Shown: positions 1 to 8,447, counted from the stretch's first letter. The stretch: 21,401 bases of DNA from CAVXAE01 sp044225565 (GCA_044225565.1 JBGAIL010000074.1:1-21401); one strand, 5' to 3'. Made by a program: numbers and translations. Notes: generated by a model from the sequence alone, not told the origin.

Positions 1-240
1 GCCGCGATCCGTGGCGTACCAGTTGTAGGGCTCGCGATCCGCGGCAGCCAGGCGCGCTTCGTCGACCCAGGCAGCGCGGCCGTTAGGCGAGGCGCCACTG
101 GTTGCCGCGCGGCCGTCGGATGCAGGCGCGCCAGCCGTCGATGACGCGCCACTCCCCGAGCCGCCTCTCCTGTCGCACGCAGCAAGCATTGCCGCGGCGC
201 CGAGCGCGGCGACCAGCAGAGCAGCGGAACCTTTCACCAT
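1..240 (-). CDS. Lipoprotein, probable PQQ-dependent (quinoprotein) dehydrogenase, N-terminal part
   Basis: Open to the left edge; 80 codons are visible with no stop. The ATG at 238-240 has a purine-rich GGGGGAAG upstream. It overlaps the stop of the preceding amidohydrolase gene by 7 bp (ATGGTGA), so the two are probably translationally coupled. Residues 1-22 form a bacterial lipoprotein signal with lipobox LAAC (Cys22). A Gly/Ser/Ala-rich linker follows. The mature start, VDEARLAAADREPYNWYATD, resembles the first strand region of membrane-anchored PQQ-dependent alcohol dehydrogenases, which oxidise alcohols in the periplasm. The propeller tryptophan motifs and catalytic residues lie outside the window, so the enzyme class is inferred from this short stretch. 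Another lipid-anchored periplasmic enzyme is possible. Confidence 0.55.
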   Translation of the reverse strand, partial: MVKGSAALLVAALGAAAMLAACDRRGGSGSGASSTAGAPASDGRAATSGASPNGRAAWVDEARLAAADREPYNWYATDRG

Positions 241-3200
241 GGATTGCTTCCCCCGGACAGCTTTCCGCCCTGTCTCATCTTCGGGACATCCTGCGCCCAC
301 CAGTGCTCCGGGCCCGCCGCGGGCGCTGGCCACAAGCGATCCAGCGTCATGGGATCGAAAAGCTCGCCGCCGCGCATGACGTATTTCAGTTTCTCCGTGG
401 CGCGGATATTCTCGGTCGGATCCGCATCGAGCACCAGCAGGTCCGCGAGCTTGCCCGGCTCCAGGCTGCCGATCTCGTGCTCCAGTCCCATCGCATATGC
501 TCCGTGGATCGTCGCCGCCTCGAGCGCGCGCCGGTTGCCCGCGCCGTTCGCCAGGGCCCACACCGTCCAGTGGTTGGCTATGCCGTGCGCCACGCCGTGC
601 TCTCCCATGTGCACCGCCAGGCCGGCATCCATCATGGGCGCGAGACTCTCGCCATACATCCGGAACACGTATTCCACATCTGCCACGTTCACGCGCCGGC
701 GGTTGTTGGACTGGAAGTACTCGTACGGAATCCACTGCCTGATGCGCGCGTCGCTCTCGTCGAGCGCGTGGTTGAAGAAATAGAACAGCGTGGAGGGCCC
801 GCCGTTGCCCACGAGCGTATTGAACTGATAGCCGATCGAGGAGCCCGAGCGGCCCAGGAGCTGCCGCACGTCGTCGTAGGCAGGCATCTGCAGGCCGTGC
901 GCGAGATGCGCGACGCCATCGAGCACGTAGCTCAGGGAGATGTTGAACGAGCCTTCGGTCTCGGGGATGGGGATCATCCCGGCGCTCGCGGCGGCGGTCC
1001 ACATCCATTGCCGGTTCAGCCGGCCACCGATGTCGTACACCTTGACGCAGCAGTCGCCGTACGCAGAGTTGCGGCGCACGAGCTCGGCGGCGCCCGCGGG
1101 CGAATCCAGCTCTTCGTTCCAGGCGGTGATCGGGCCGTTCTGCAAGATTCGCGGGCCCGCGAAGCGGCCGGCCTGCACCAGCTCCTGGAGTGAGTACAGC
1201 GTCATGGGTGGCGCGGGGTCGAGCATCGTCGTGACGCCGTAGGCGAGCTTGGCATGCACCGGCCAGGCGACGGCGGGCAGCGGGCCCAGCGCGCCGGTGT
1301 CCGCGTCCTGGTGAGAGTGTGAAGAGACGAGGCCCGGAATGATGGTCCTGCCGGTGACGTCGATGGTGAATGCGCCGGCGGGAACCGCAACCGTGCCGGT
1401 GGCGCCGAGCGCGCTGATGCGGCCGTTCTCGATGAGGATGTCTCCCTTCGCAATGTCCGCCCCACGGACGGGGATGATGCGCGCGCCGCGCAGTGCGATG
1501 GCACCAGCAGGCTTCGGACGCGGGAACGTGAGTCCGAAGCGCGATACCGGCTCGCGAGGAGGTGCGGTGCCGTCGAGCGGGGCGTGGAAGATCTGGTCCG
1601 CGACGGCGAAGTAGACCGACTGATGATCCGGCGCCCAGAACGGGCTCGTACCGCTCATGGCGCCGGTGAGACGCTGCACGCTCGCGCCCTTGATGCTGCC
1701 CTTGGGGCCCGCGACTGCGACCTCGCCGTCAGCCGGCCGTGCGAGCAGGTCCAGCGAGCCGAGGTCGACCCAGTCGATGCGGCCGAGGCTCGTGCCGTCG
1801 TGCAATACCACGATCGCCTTGCCATCGGGGCGCAGCAGCCCGCGCGACACGGACATGCGCGATGCGCCGCCGACCGAATGCAGCCCCAGCCCCTCGAGTC
1901 GCAGGTGCTCACGCCGGTCCTTGCCATCGAGGCCCATGGATACCAGCGTGCTGTCCGCATCGAAATAGAACACGCGACTGGAATCGCCGGCGATGAATTG
2001 AAGCTCCTGCGGCCCGTTACCGGCTGGCGCAGGGGCGAACGGCACTGGCGCGCCGCCGGTGCGCGGCAACTTCACGAGCTCCGCGAACTTGTGCCCGAAT
2101 CCCATGTACAGCGCATCGCGCGTCACGGGAGCGCGTTGCGCGACGATGGTCTTGCCGTCCGGCGTGAGGCCGAGGCTGATGAAGTACGTGTGCGCGGCCG
2201 TAAGTGTCTTGAACGCCTTGCCTGCCGCCTGCGGCGCGAGCCTCCCCGGCGAGGACACATCAATCTCGTTGATGCTTCCCTCCCAGCGCTTCATCGAGAA
2301 GCCCGCAAAGAGCAGCTTGCGACCATCCGCCGTCCACACGGGCCGCGTCTCGTCGTCCAGCCCATCCTCATCGCGCGTCACACGTCGCGGCACGCCATCC
2401 GGCCACGCCTTCACCCAGAGCCGGCCCACGGCGCGGAATACCAGCTTGCGCCCATCCGGCGACAGCGCCGGCTCCGTGATGTGATGCACCGTCACTTCAG
2501 CTTCGGCAGGCAGCTTCTGCTTCGGCCGCCAGAGCGGCGAGAGCTCGGCACGCACCTGCGCGGTGAAAGGAATGGGCGACACCTTCCCTTCGGGCACGGA
2601 AACGCGCCAGAGCTTTCCGCCATACGAGGTCACGATCGAGCGCCCGTCCGGCAGAAAGGAGTACGCGTTGACGACGCCCTCGGTCCACCAGTTCTCCATC
2701 GCATCGCGATCCACGGGAAACAGCAGCCAGCGGTCGCTGCCATCGCGCAGATCCCGCACGCGCAAACCGGTATCCGCGTCGTACCGCACCGCATAGACCA
2801 TCCACTGCCCATCGGCGGACAGCCGCGGGGAGAAGGCTCCCATCGGCATCGCGGTGATCACCTGCAGCCCTTCGGTCTCACGATCGAAACGCCCGATCTG
2901 ATACCGCGGCATCAGCATCTCGTTGTCGAAACGACCCTCTTCAGTGCGCGCAGAGTAGTAGACGTACCGGCCGTCCACCGAGAATTCCGGGTCGATCCCT
3001 TCGCGCTCGAATGCCGGCCGCCCCGCGCTGTACATCTCGCGCGTGTCCAGGTCCGGCACGGGCACTTTGGTGACGCTCTGCGACTGGCCGAGCTTCGACC
3101 GGTCGATGGGATACATGCGGATGTCGTCCGAACCGTAGAACGTGAGCTCCGAAGCCATCGCCGCCGCGATGAACTGCCCATCCGGCGTCCACGCGGGCGT

Positions 3201-3623
3201 GATGAAGAATCTCTCTTCCTTGAGGCGCTTGCGCGGATCCTGCTGGCTCACCATGTAGGCGTCCGAGCCGTCGGCGTTCATCACCCAAAGGTTGTCGGTT
3301 CCGTTGCGATCACTGACGAACGCGATGCGGCGGCCGTCCGGGGAGAACCGGGGCCGGTAGTCCACCGCCGGGCCGCGGGTGAGCGGCTTCGCCTCGCCGC
3401 CACCGATGTCCAGCGCGTAGAGATCGCCGAGCAGCTCGAAGACGATGCGCCGCCCGTCCGGCGACACGTCCGGGTTCATCCGCGTGCCTTCGGTGGTGGA
3501 GAACTCGATGACGCGCTCGGGGCGGATGGGAAAAGTGGACGCGGTCCCGTCCGACGTGGCGCTCACCACACCCGCCGCGCAGGCCGCGACCCCACCCCAC
3601 AGGACGGAGGCTCTCGTCGGCAT
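234..3623 (-). CDS. TolB-like beta-propeller / amidohydrolase fusion protein, exported
   Basis: 1129 residues with an N-terminal export signal (about 1-25). Residues 40-700 carry repeated SPDG/TPDG motifs (for example SPDGRRI at 54-60 and 94-100) typical of TolB/WD40-like (PD40) propeller blades. Residues 708-1090 form an amidohydrolase-superfamily domain. It has the entry strand ALRGARIIPVRGADI, metal-binding HSH (His769, His771), a lysine in CVKVYD (Lys861) at the usual carboxylysine place, His906/909, and the closing GSLEPGKLADLLVLDADP. Proteins with this layout are annotated as periplasmic amidohydrolases; substrates are mostly unknown, with dipeptidase-like or cyclic-amide hydrolysis suggested. 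The Asp usually before HxH is Ser767, and the usual later His is within PETEG. The start is 3 bp after the stop of the upstream gene, with GAAGAG as ribosome site. It overlaps the next gene by 7 bp. Confidence 0.88.
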   Translation of the reverse strand: MPTRASVLWGGVAACAAGVVSATSDGTASTFPIRPERVIEFSTTEGTRMNPDVSPDGRRIVFELLGDLYALDIGGGEAKPLTRGPAVDYRPRFSPDGRRIAFVSDRNGTDNLWVMNADGSDAYMVSQQDPRKRLKEERFFITPAWTPDGQFIAAAMASELTFYGSDDIRMYPIDRSKLGQSQSVTKVPVPDLDTREMYSAGRPAFEREGIDPEFSVDGRYVYYSARTEEGRFDNEMLMPRYQIGRFDRETEGLQVITAMPMGAFSPRLSADGQWMVYAVRYDADTGLRVRDLRDGSDRWLLFPVDRDAMENWWTEGVVNAYSFLPDGRSIVTSYGGKLWRVSVPEGKVSPIPFTAQVRAELSPLWRPKQKLPAEAEVTVHHITEPALSPDGRKLVFRAVGRLWVKAWPDGVPRRVTRDEDGLDDETRPVWTADGRKLLFAGFSMKRWEGSINEIDVSSPGRLAPQAAGKAFKTLTAAHTYFISLGLTPDGKTIVAQRAPVTRDALYMGFGHKFAELVKLPRTGGAPVPFAPAPAGNGPQELQFIAGDSSRVFYFDADSTLVSMGLDGKDRREHLRLEGLGLHSVGGASRMSVSRGLLRPDGKAIVVLHDGTSLGRIDWVDLGSLDLLARPADGEVAVAGPKGSIKGASVQRLTGAMSGTSPFWAPDHQSVYFAVADQIFHAPLDGTAPPREPVSRFGLTFPRPKPAGAIALRGARIIPVRGADIAKGDILIENGRISALGATGTVAVPAGAFTIDVTGRTIIPGLVSSHSHQDADTGALGPLPAVAWPVHAKLAYGVTTMLDPAPPMTLYSLQELVQAGRFAGPRILQNGPITAWNEELDSPAGAAELVRRNSAYGDCCVKVYDIGGRLNRQWMWTAAASAGMIPIPETEGSFNISLSYVLDGVAHLAHGLQMPAYDDVRQLLGRSGSSIGYQFNTLVGNGGPSTLFYFFNHALDESDARIRQWIPYEYFQSNNRRRVNVADVEYVFRMYGESLAPMMDAGLAVHMGEHGVAHGIANHWTVWALANGAGNRRALEAATIHGAYAMGLEHEIGSLEPGKLADLLVLDADPTENIRATEKLKYVMRGGELFDPMTLDRLWPAPAAGPEHWWAQDVPKMRQGGKLSGGSNPW

Positions 3624-3626
3624 GAG

Positions 3627-4301
3627 CTACTCTTCGAGCCGGCTGCCGGGCGACAGCGATCCGCCCTTGCCCACCATCCTGCCGTCCGTGCCGTACACGG
3701 CGATACGGTCGAACACCATGTAGACGCTGCCGCAGCCGCCCTTGCCCGTCACGGCCTGCAACGCAGGCTCCGTGCACAGCATGCCGTTCTTCACCTGCCA
3801 CTTTCCCGTGGTCTGCGGAATGTCCTTGCGCCAGCACTCGCCGTCGAACAGATGCAGCGACTTGTCGCCGAGCCCGTCATTCTTCCCAGGCTTGTCCGCG
3901 AGGCCGGCGCACTTCGCGGCATCGACCTGCGCCCATTGCACTTCCCAGCCCCGAGTCGTGCCGGACCCGTCGAAGTAGTACGCGAAGTGCCTGTGACTGT
4001 GCAGCGTGTTGCCGGAGAAGACCTGGGAGACCTGGGACTCGCTCAGCGCCGGCGTGCTGATCACGTGGCCGGACTTCACGAATCCGACGCCGCCCTCACC
4101 GCCTTCACCGGCGAGCACCTTCTTGAGCGCCCCGGCGAAATCTCCTCCGGGATAGTCGCCGGATGCCGCGGCGACACCCTTCTCGCCGCCCTCGCCACCC
4201 TCTCCTCCCTCGCCGCCTTCTCCGCCTTCGCCCCCGGCAACCGCCATGCCGCCCGCCGCGGCGAGCGCGAGCCCCAGCCACATCTTTCGATTGAGAATCA
4301 T
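3627..4301 (-). CDS. Secreted protein with Gly-Gly-Glu repeat, unknown function
   Basis: 224 residues. I chose the ATG at 4299-4301 because GAGGAG lies 5 bases upstream and a signal peptide follows directly (MILNRKMWLG, then an Ala/Gly-rich stretch). The same frame stays open further upstream, but that stretch is antisense-like Arg-rich noise inside the molybdoenzyme gene. Residues 23-40 are six perfect Gly-Gly-Glu units; a shorter GEGGEGG recurs at 65-71. The remainder (about 80-224) is a compact domain with four cysteines (131, 156, 176, 190), a histidine cluster HSHRHF at 101-106, and GKWQVKNGMLC at 167-176. That last pattern recalls small secreted beta-rich domains in which a G-W-x-v-x-x-x-x-C strand repeats, a weak resemblance only. 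Its place directly after the molybdoenzyme and cytochrome b genes suggests a role as periplasmic partner, metal or haem binder, or assembly factor. No function can be assigned. Confidence 0.8.
   Translation of the reverse strand: MILNRKMWLGLALAAAGGMAVAGGEGGEGGEGGEGGEGGEKGVAAASGDYPGGDFAGALKKVLAGEGGEGGVGFVKSGHVISTPALSESQVSQVFSGNTLHSHRHFAYYFDGSGTTRGWEVQWAQVDAAKCAGLADKPGKNDGLGDKSLHLFDGECWRKDIPQTTGKWQVKNGMLCTEPALQAVTGKGGCGSVYMVFDRIAVYGTDGRMVGKGGSLSPGSRLEE
4182..4235 (-). repeat. Gly-Gly-Glu coding tandem repeat (six 9-bp units)
   Basis: The 54 bases encode six successive GGE units (residues 23-40 of the secreted protein). Codons vary between units (GGG/GGC/GGA/GGT and GAG/GAA), so the repeat is kept at protein level rather than being a recent perfect DNA expansion. 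Repeat number could still change by slippage. It follows immediately after the predicted signal peptide, so it would form the acidic, flexible N-terminus of the mature protein. Confidence 0.85.
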
Positions 4302-4327
4302 GATCACTCCTCGTCTCGAGGCGGCGC

Positions 4328-5149
4328 CTACGCGCCGCCGTACCAGTGGAATTCCAGGTCCGCGCTCACGCCGCCGCGGCACCGCTTTGGACCTTCGCCG
4401 CTGCGATGGAACTCGGCGTGCCAGTCGTCGCGGTAGTACCAGTCGTGCGGATCGGCCTGGTAGTCGTCCACCGAGGCCGCCACGTAGATGGATTTGAGGA
4501 ACTTGAGCGATTTGTAGCCGACGTGCCGCTCCAGCCGCAGGCGCAACGGTGCGCCATGGGCGAGCGGCAGCGGCTTGCCGTTCATGCCGTACGCGAGGAT
4601 GGTCTGTGGATGGGCGACGTCGAACATGTCGAGCGCCTCGTACCACCCATCGACGGTCTGCAGCAGAACGTACCTGGCTTCGGGCCTGACGAGTGCGGGC
4701 CGCAGCACCTCCGCGAGGGGCGCGCCGGTCCACTGCGCGATGGCGTTCCAGCCCTGCTCGCAGCTGTGCGAGGTGATCTGCGTGCGCGAAGGCAGGCGCT
4801 TGATGTCCTCGAGCGAGAGCATCAGCGGCCGCTCCACCAGGCCTCTCACGGGAAGGCGCCAGTCCTTGAAGCCCCCGTGGAGCAGGCGCTGATACGTCTC
4901 GTCCTCGGGGTTGTCCGTGCCCTGCACCGGGAACGGCCTCGAGATGTCGCGGAACGCGTACTCCGGCACCAGCTGCTGCGAGGACTGAAGAACGCGGTGA
5001 GTGCTCATCGTGAGCACGTCCGCGAGGCCGACGAAGCTCTTCCTGACGTTCGGCGGCACGTACTTCGTAGCATCACAGCCCGCGACGAGCAGGCCTCCGA
5101 GCGCGGACACCCCGGTGATCAGACCGCGGCGCGTGATCAGCCGGCTCAT
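4328..5149 (-). CDS. Molybdopterin-dependent oxidoreductase, sulfite-oxidase-like fold, Tat lipoprotein
   Basis: 273 residues. The start ATG (5147-5149) overlaps the stop of the cytochrome b gene as ATGA, indicating translational coupling. The N-terminus TRRGLITGVSALGGLLVAGC combines a twin-arginine motif (Arg7-Arg8) with a lipobox (Cys25). This implies folding with cofactor in the cytoplasm, Tat export and membrane anchoring. Residues 95-230 match the oxidoreductase molybdopterin-binding domain. Cys130 in SHSCEQGW is the expected molybdenum ligand, followed by AQWTGAPLAEVL and, later, HGAPLRLRLERHVGYKSLKF, a family hallmark. The C-terminal dimerisation domain of true sulfite oxidases is absent, as in small YedY/MsrP-like enzymes. 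Electrons probably pass to or from the adjacent cytochrome b561-type subunit. The substrate is unknown. Confidence 0.9.
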   Translation of the reverse strand: MSRLITRRGLITGVSALGGLLVAGCDATKYVPPNVRKSFVGLADVLTMSTHRVLQSSQQLVPEYAFRDISRPFPVQGTDNPEDETYQRLLHGGFKDWRLPVRGLVERPLMLSLEDIKRLPSRTQITSHSCEQGWNAIAQWTGAPLAEVLRPALVRPEARYVLLQTVDGWYEALDMFDVAHPQTILAYGMNGKPLPLAHGAPLRLRLERHVGYKSLKFLKSIYVAASVDDYQADPHDWYYRDDWHAEFHRSGEGPKRCRGGVSADLEFHWYGGA

Positions 5150-5835
5150 TTCGTCGACTCCGTGCGGATGGCGAACCGGCCGGTGATCATGGAACGGATC
5201 TCGTTCACCACGCCCGCGAGAAAGACCTGGAACACGTGCACGAGCACGAAGAGCAGCATGACGACGCTGCACACCGTGTGGATCGTGCGAGCGGACTGCT
5301 TTCCTCCGAAGAAGTGCAGCAGGTCCGGGAACACCGTGGTGAAGCCCGGCGACTGCGCGAGACCCGTCAGCACCATCAACGGGCTGAAGATCAGGATCAC
5401 CGTTAGATAGCTGAGCTTCTGCAGCAGGTTGTACTGCCGCGCGGCATCCCCTCGCGGCACGCGGAGCCGCAGATGATCACGGAGATCGGCCAGGACGTGC
5501 GAGAGCCGCAGCTGCTCGCGACTCGGCAGCAGCTTGCGGAAGAAATCCCCGCGCAGGAGGCTCCACGCCAGATAGGCGATTCCGTTGAGCGCGAAGATCC
5601 ACGAGAAGAGGAAGTGCTGGTTGCGGCCCCAGATGCGGCTGCCTTCCATCGTGATGCCCCAGTCCGCGAAGCGGAAGGCGGGCTCGAGGCCCTTGTACCC
5701 GGTCCTGCCCCAGTAGAGCTCCGGATAGTCGAGCAGGATGGCGAAGCCGCTCACGAAGAGCACGAAGAAGGAGGCCGCGTTCACCCAGTGGCAGACCCGG
5801 GCGTTGCGGCTGTGCCGCCGGATCCATTCGGTCAC
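5146..5835 (-). CDS. Cytochrome b561-type haem subunit (membrane electron carrier)
   Basis: 229 residues with four hydrophobic segments (about 18-37, 74-94, 140-160, 185-208). Histidines lie where two b haems are held in prokaryotic cytochrome b561 and hydrogenase/formate-dehydrogenase cytochrome b: His16 (RVCHWVNA), His74 (NQHFLFSW), His186 (TIHTVCSV) and His200 (LVHVFQVF). The start is GTG at 5833-5835, 10 bp after the receptor stop codon, with a purine-rich TGAGG across that stop. It overlaps the downstream molybdoenzyme start by 4 bp. The pairing suggests that it carries electrons between the quinone pool and the periplasmic molybdoenzyme. Which direction cannot be read from sequence. Confidence 0.9.
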   Translation of the reverse strand: MTEWIRRHSRNARVCHWVNAASFFVLFVSGFAILLDYPELYWGRTGYKGLEPAFRFADWGITMEGSRIWGRNQHFLFSWIFALNGIAYLAWSLLRGDFFRKLLPSREQLRLSHVLADLRDHLRLRVPRGDAARQYNLLQKLSYLTVILIFSPLMVLTGLAQSPGFTTVFPDLLHFFGGKQSARTIHTVCSVVMLLFVLVHVFQVFLAGVVNEIRSMITGRFAIRTESTK

Positions 5836-5845
5836 GCCGCGCGCC

Positions 5846-8395
5846 TCAGAACTCGTAGCTCAACTTGCCGATGACCTGCCGCCCCGGGTTCACGCCGAGG
5901 CCATAGGAGAGCGTGTTCTCCACCGGCGAGTAGTACTTGTCGCCGAACACGTTGGTGCCCGAGATCTCGAGCGTCCAGCGCTCGTGGCGGTAGAAGGCGC
6001 GCAGGTCGACCTCCAGCGGGTCCTCGAACAGGTGGTCGAAGTACACGAGCGCGCCCGGCTGCGACTCCACCGGATAGCCGTCGAACGTCGGGAAGTGGCC
6101 GCGCTTCTTGTAGACCACGCCGCCTCCCAGCCCGAGCCCGCGCCAGCGGCCTTCCTGGAACTCGTAGCTGCTGTAGAGCGAGACGCCGAACTTCGGCGCG
6201 AGATAGGAGGCGAACCCCTTGAACTCGCCGTCCACGAACTCGTTCTCGAGATAGGCCGCGGAGCCATAGACGTCCCATCCCGGAACGACCTCGCCCTGGA
6301 AGTCGAGCTCGAGCCCGCGCGAGCGCTGCTTGCCGAGCAGGGCGACGAACACCGTGTTGGGGATGGGCTGCGCGATGTTGGTCCGCTCGATGTCGAAGGC
6401 GGCGAGCGACCACATGAGCCGGCCCTGGTCGAACAGCTCGCCTTTGACGCCGATCTCGTAGGCGACGCCCTCTTCCGGCCCGGCCGTCGAGCCGTCGGCC
6501 AGCAGATCGCCGCGTGGCGTGAACGTCTCGCCATAGTTGCCGTACACGTTGGTGGATGGCGTCAGCGCATAGGTGATGCCGCCCTGGAAAGTCCACGCCG
6601 TGTTGGTGTAGCGGTTTTCGGATCCGATGGTGTGCGGCAGCGGAGCGACGTCCTGGGTGTACAGGCTTCCGATCTCCACGTGCGAATAGCGCGTGCCGAG
6701 CATGAAGCCGAGATCGTCGGTGACGCGCAGCAATGCCTGTCCCGTGATGCCGTATTCTTCGGTGAGATCGCGGATGTTCGCGATGCCCGGATAACCTGCC
6801 GCCGAATCGGGGAACGGCAGGAACACCGAGTAGTCCGGATCGAACAGGTTGAAGCCGGGGAACGCGGGATCCACGGCATTGCCGAATCCGCTCAGCTGCA
6901 CGCCGCTGTCGCGCGAGTGGTCGAAGCCGAGGAACAGCGTGTGCTCGCGGCCGAAGGCCTCCACGTTGCCGAAGAGGTTCACCTCCCCGGAGAAGAACTG
7001 GTCCTCCGCGTCCCGCAGGTACATGTAGACGATCGCGTTGCCGAGCTCGTCCGAGGAGAAGGCATATGAGCCTTTGTTCAGCACGTCCACGCGCGTGTTC
7101 TGCAGGTTCGCGCGCAACGTCCAGCCGCTCTCGAAGTGGTGCTCGAGATAGGCCCGGGTGAGCAGGAACTCCCGGTCGGAGCGGCCGTCGGGCTTCACCG
7201 CGATGCGGGACCGCGGCACTCGCGGGATCACGTAATTGCGCGGATCCTCGAAATCTCCGCCGATGAATTGCGGGCCGAAGCCGTAGCTGCTCAGGAATTC
7301 CGCGTCCTGGTACTGCAGCATCAGCGTGAGCGAGGTATCGTCGGTGAAATCGAGCTTGAGCGACGGGGCGACGACCGTGCGGCGGTTGTAGGCGAGGTCG
7401 AGGAACGAGTCCTCGTCGAGATACGCGCCGATCAGGCGATAGCTCAGCTTGTCCGACAGCGAGCCGTGGAAATCCGCCTCTGCGCGGTAGTGGCCGTAGT
7501 TGCCGCCTTCGAGCGAGACCTTGCCGCCGTCGTCGCGCAACGGCTTCTTCGAGACGGCGTTCACCGTGCCGGCGACCGGCGACTGGCCGTACACCGTGGA
7601 GGTGGCGCCCTTGATGATCTCGAAGCGCTCGAACGGCGCGAGATCGAGCGTCGGGTAGTTGGACATGCGGAAGCCGTCCACCTTCGGCGCATCGAGCTGG
7701 AAACCGCGCAGGTAGCCGCGGACGAACTGGTCCTGTGAGTGCGAAGTGTGCGCGCCTGCATCGAGCTTGTACGCGTCCTCGAACTTGGTGACGTGGGAGA
7801 ACTCGAGCATGTCCTGCGTGACGATGCGGACGCTCTGGGGAGTCTCCTTCACCGAGAGCCCCATCTTGTTCGCGGTCTCCACCTCGTCGTACTTGAACAC
7901 CAGCCCGCGGACGACGACTTCTTCCAGCGCATCCTGCGGCTTTGCGGCATTCGCCGCCTGGGGGGCGCCCGCCTGCGCCTGGAGCGCATCGGCCTGCTGC
8001 GACGGGTCGGCCTGTGCGAGGCGAATGAGTGGCGCGCTCGAGGCCTCACGCATCGAAGCCGTGTCCCCGGCGCCCGGGCCGGCGGTCAGGATCAGTGTGC
8101 TCTCGTCCAGGAAGCGGTGGCGGATGCCGGTGCCATCGAGCAGCCGGGTCACCACCTGCTCCGGGCTCAGCCGGGCATCGATGGAGGGCGCGAGCTTTCC
8201 ATCGACCAGCCTCGCATCGAACACGATGTTCAGGTTCGACTGGGTCCCCACGGCACGGAGCGCGTCACCGAGCGGCTGCGCAGGAATGACGAACCGCGGC
8301 ACCTCGGTGGCGGCGGCACCGGGCGCATGACACGCCAGGATGGCGGCAACGGCCGTGGAAACGGAAACCGACAGGCAGCGTTTCTTGATGTGCAT
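5846..8395 (-). CDS. TonB-dependent outer-membrane receptor with STN signalling domain
   Basis: 849 residues. The signal peptide ends near AAAT (27-30). Residues 33-104 are a secretin/TonB N-terminal (STN) domain (FVIPAQPLGDALRAVGTQSN), the part that contacts a FecR-type regulator. An Ala/Gln-rich linker leads to a TonB-box-like LEEVVVRG (157-164). The plug domain follows, with ETPQSVRIVTQDML and FEIIKGATSTVYGQ. The 22-strand-type barrel ends in an aromatic residue (GKLSYEF), as needed for outer-membrane insertion. The overall layout resembles FpvA/FecA-type ferric-siderophore receptors. The plug strand VAGTVNAVSKKP departs from the common GGxINxVTKxP form, and the operon context makes a non-siderophore ligand possible. 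AGGGGG-like purines precede the ATG by about 4 bases. Confidence 0.93.
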   Translation of the reverse strand: MHIKKRCLSVSVSTAVAAILACHAPGAAATEVPRFVIPAQPLGDALRAVGTQSNLNIVFDARLVDGKLAPSIDARLSPEQVVTRLLDGTGIRHRFLDESTLILTAGPGAGDTASMREASSAPLIRLAQADPSQQADALQAQAGAPQAANAAKPQDALEEVVVRGLVFKYDEVETANKMGLSVKETPQSVRIVTQDMLEFSHVTKFEDAYKLDAGAHTSHSQDQFVRGYLRGFQLDAPKVDGFRMSNYPTLDLAPFERFEIIKGATSTVYGQSPVAGTVNAVSKKPLRDDGGKVSLEGGNYGHYRAEADFHGSLSDKLSYRLIGAYLDEDSFLDLAYNRRTVVAPSLKLDFTDDTSLTLMLQYQDAEFLSSYGFGPQFIGGDFEDPRNYVIPRVPRSRIAVKPDGRSDREFLLTRAYLEHHFESGWTLRANLQNTRVDVLNKGSYAFSSDELGNAIVYMYLRDAEDQFFSGEVNLFGNVEAFGREHTLFLGFDHSRDSGVQLSGFGNAVDPAFPGFNLFDPDYSVFLPFPDSAAGYPGIANIRDLTEEYGITGQALLRVTDDLGFMLGTRYSHVEIGSLYTQDVAPLPHTIGSENRYTNTAWTFQGGITYALTPSTNVYGNYGETFTPRGDLLADGSTAGPEEGVAYEIGVKGELFDQGRLMWSLAAFDIERTNIAQPIPNTVFVALLGKQRSRGLELDFQGEVVPGWDVYGSAAYLENEFVDGEFKGFASYLAPKFGVSLYSSYEFQEGRWRGLGLGGGVVYKKRGHFPTFDGYPVESQPGALVYFDHLFEDPLEVDLRAFYRHERWTLEISGTNVFGDKYYSPVENTLSYGLGVNPGRQVIGKLSYEF

Positions 8396-8447
8396 GGAGC
8401 CCCCTGCCCACTAAGACACCGCGGTGCCGCAAACCCACACGCTGCGC

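Noticed and set aside
1584..4436. 950-codon open frame on the plus strand
   Set aside because: It lies opposite the amidohydrolase and GGE genes, is rich in Arg/His/Ala without any domain, and arises from high GC third positions of the real genes.
5738..7069. 443-codon open frame on the plus strand
   Set aside because: It is antisense to the TonB receptor and cytochrome b genes, both of which have full domain support.
8417..8426. 10-bp palindrome CACCGCGGTG between the FecR and receptor genes
   Set aside because: It is short, GC-only in the core and common in such DNA; nothing else supports an operator.
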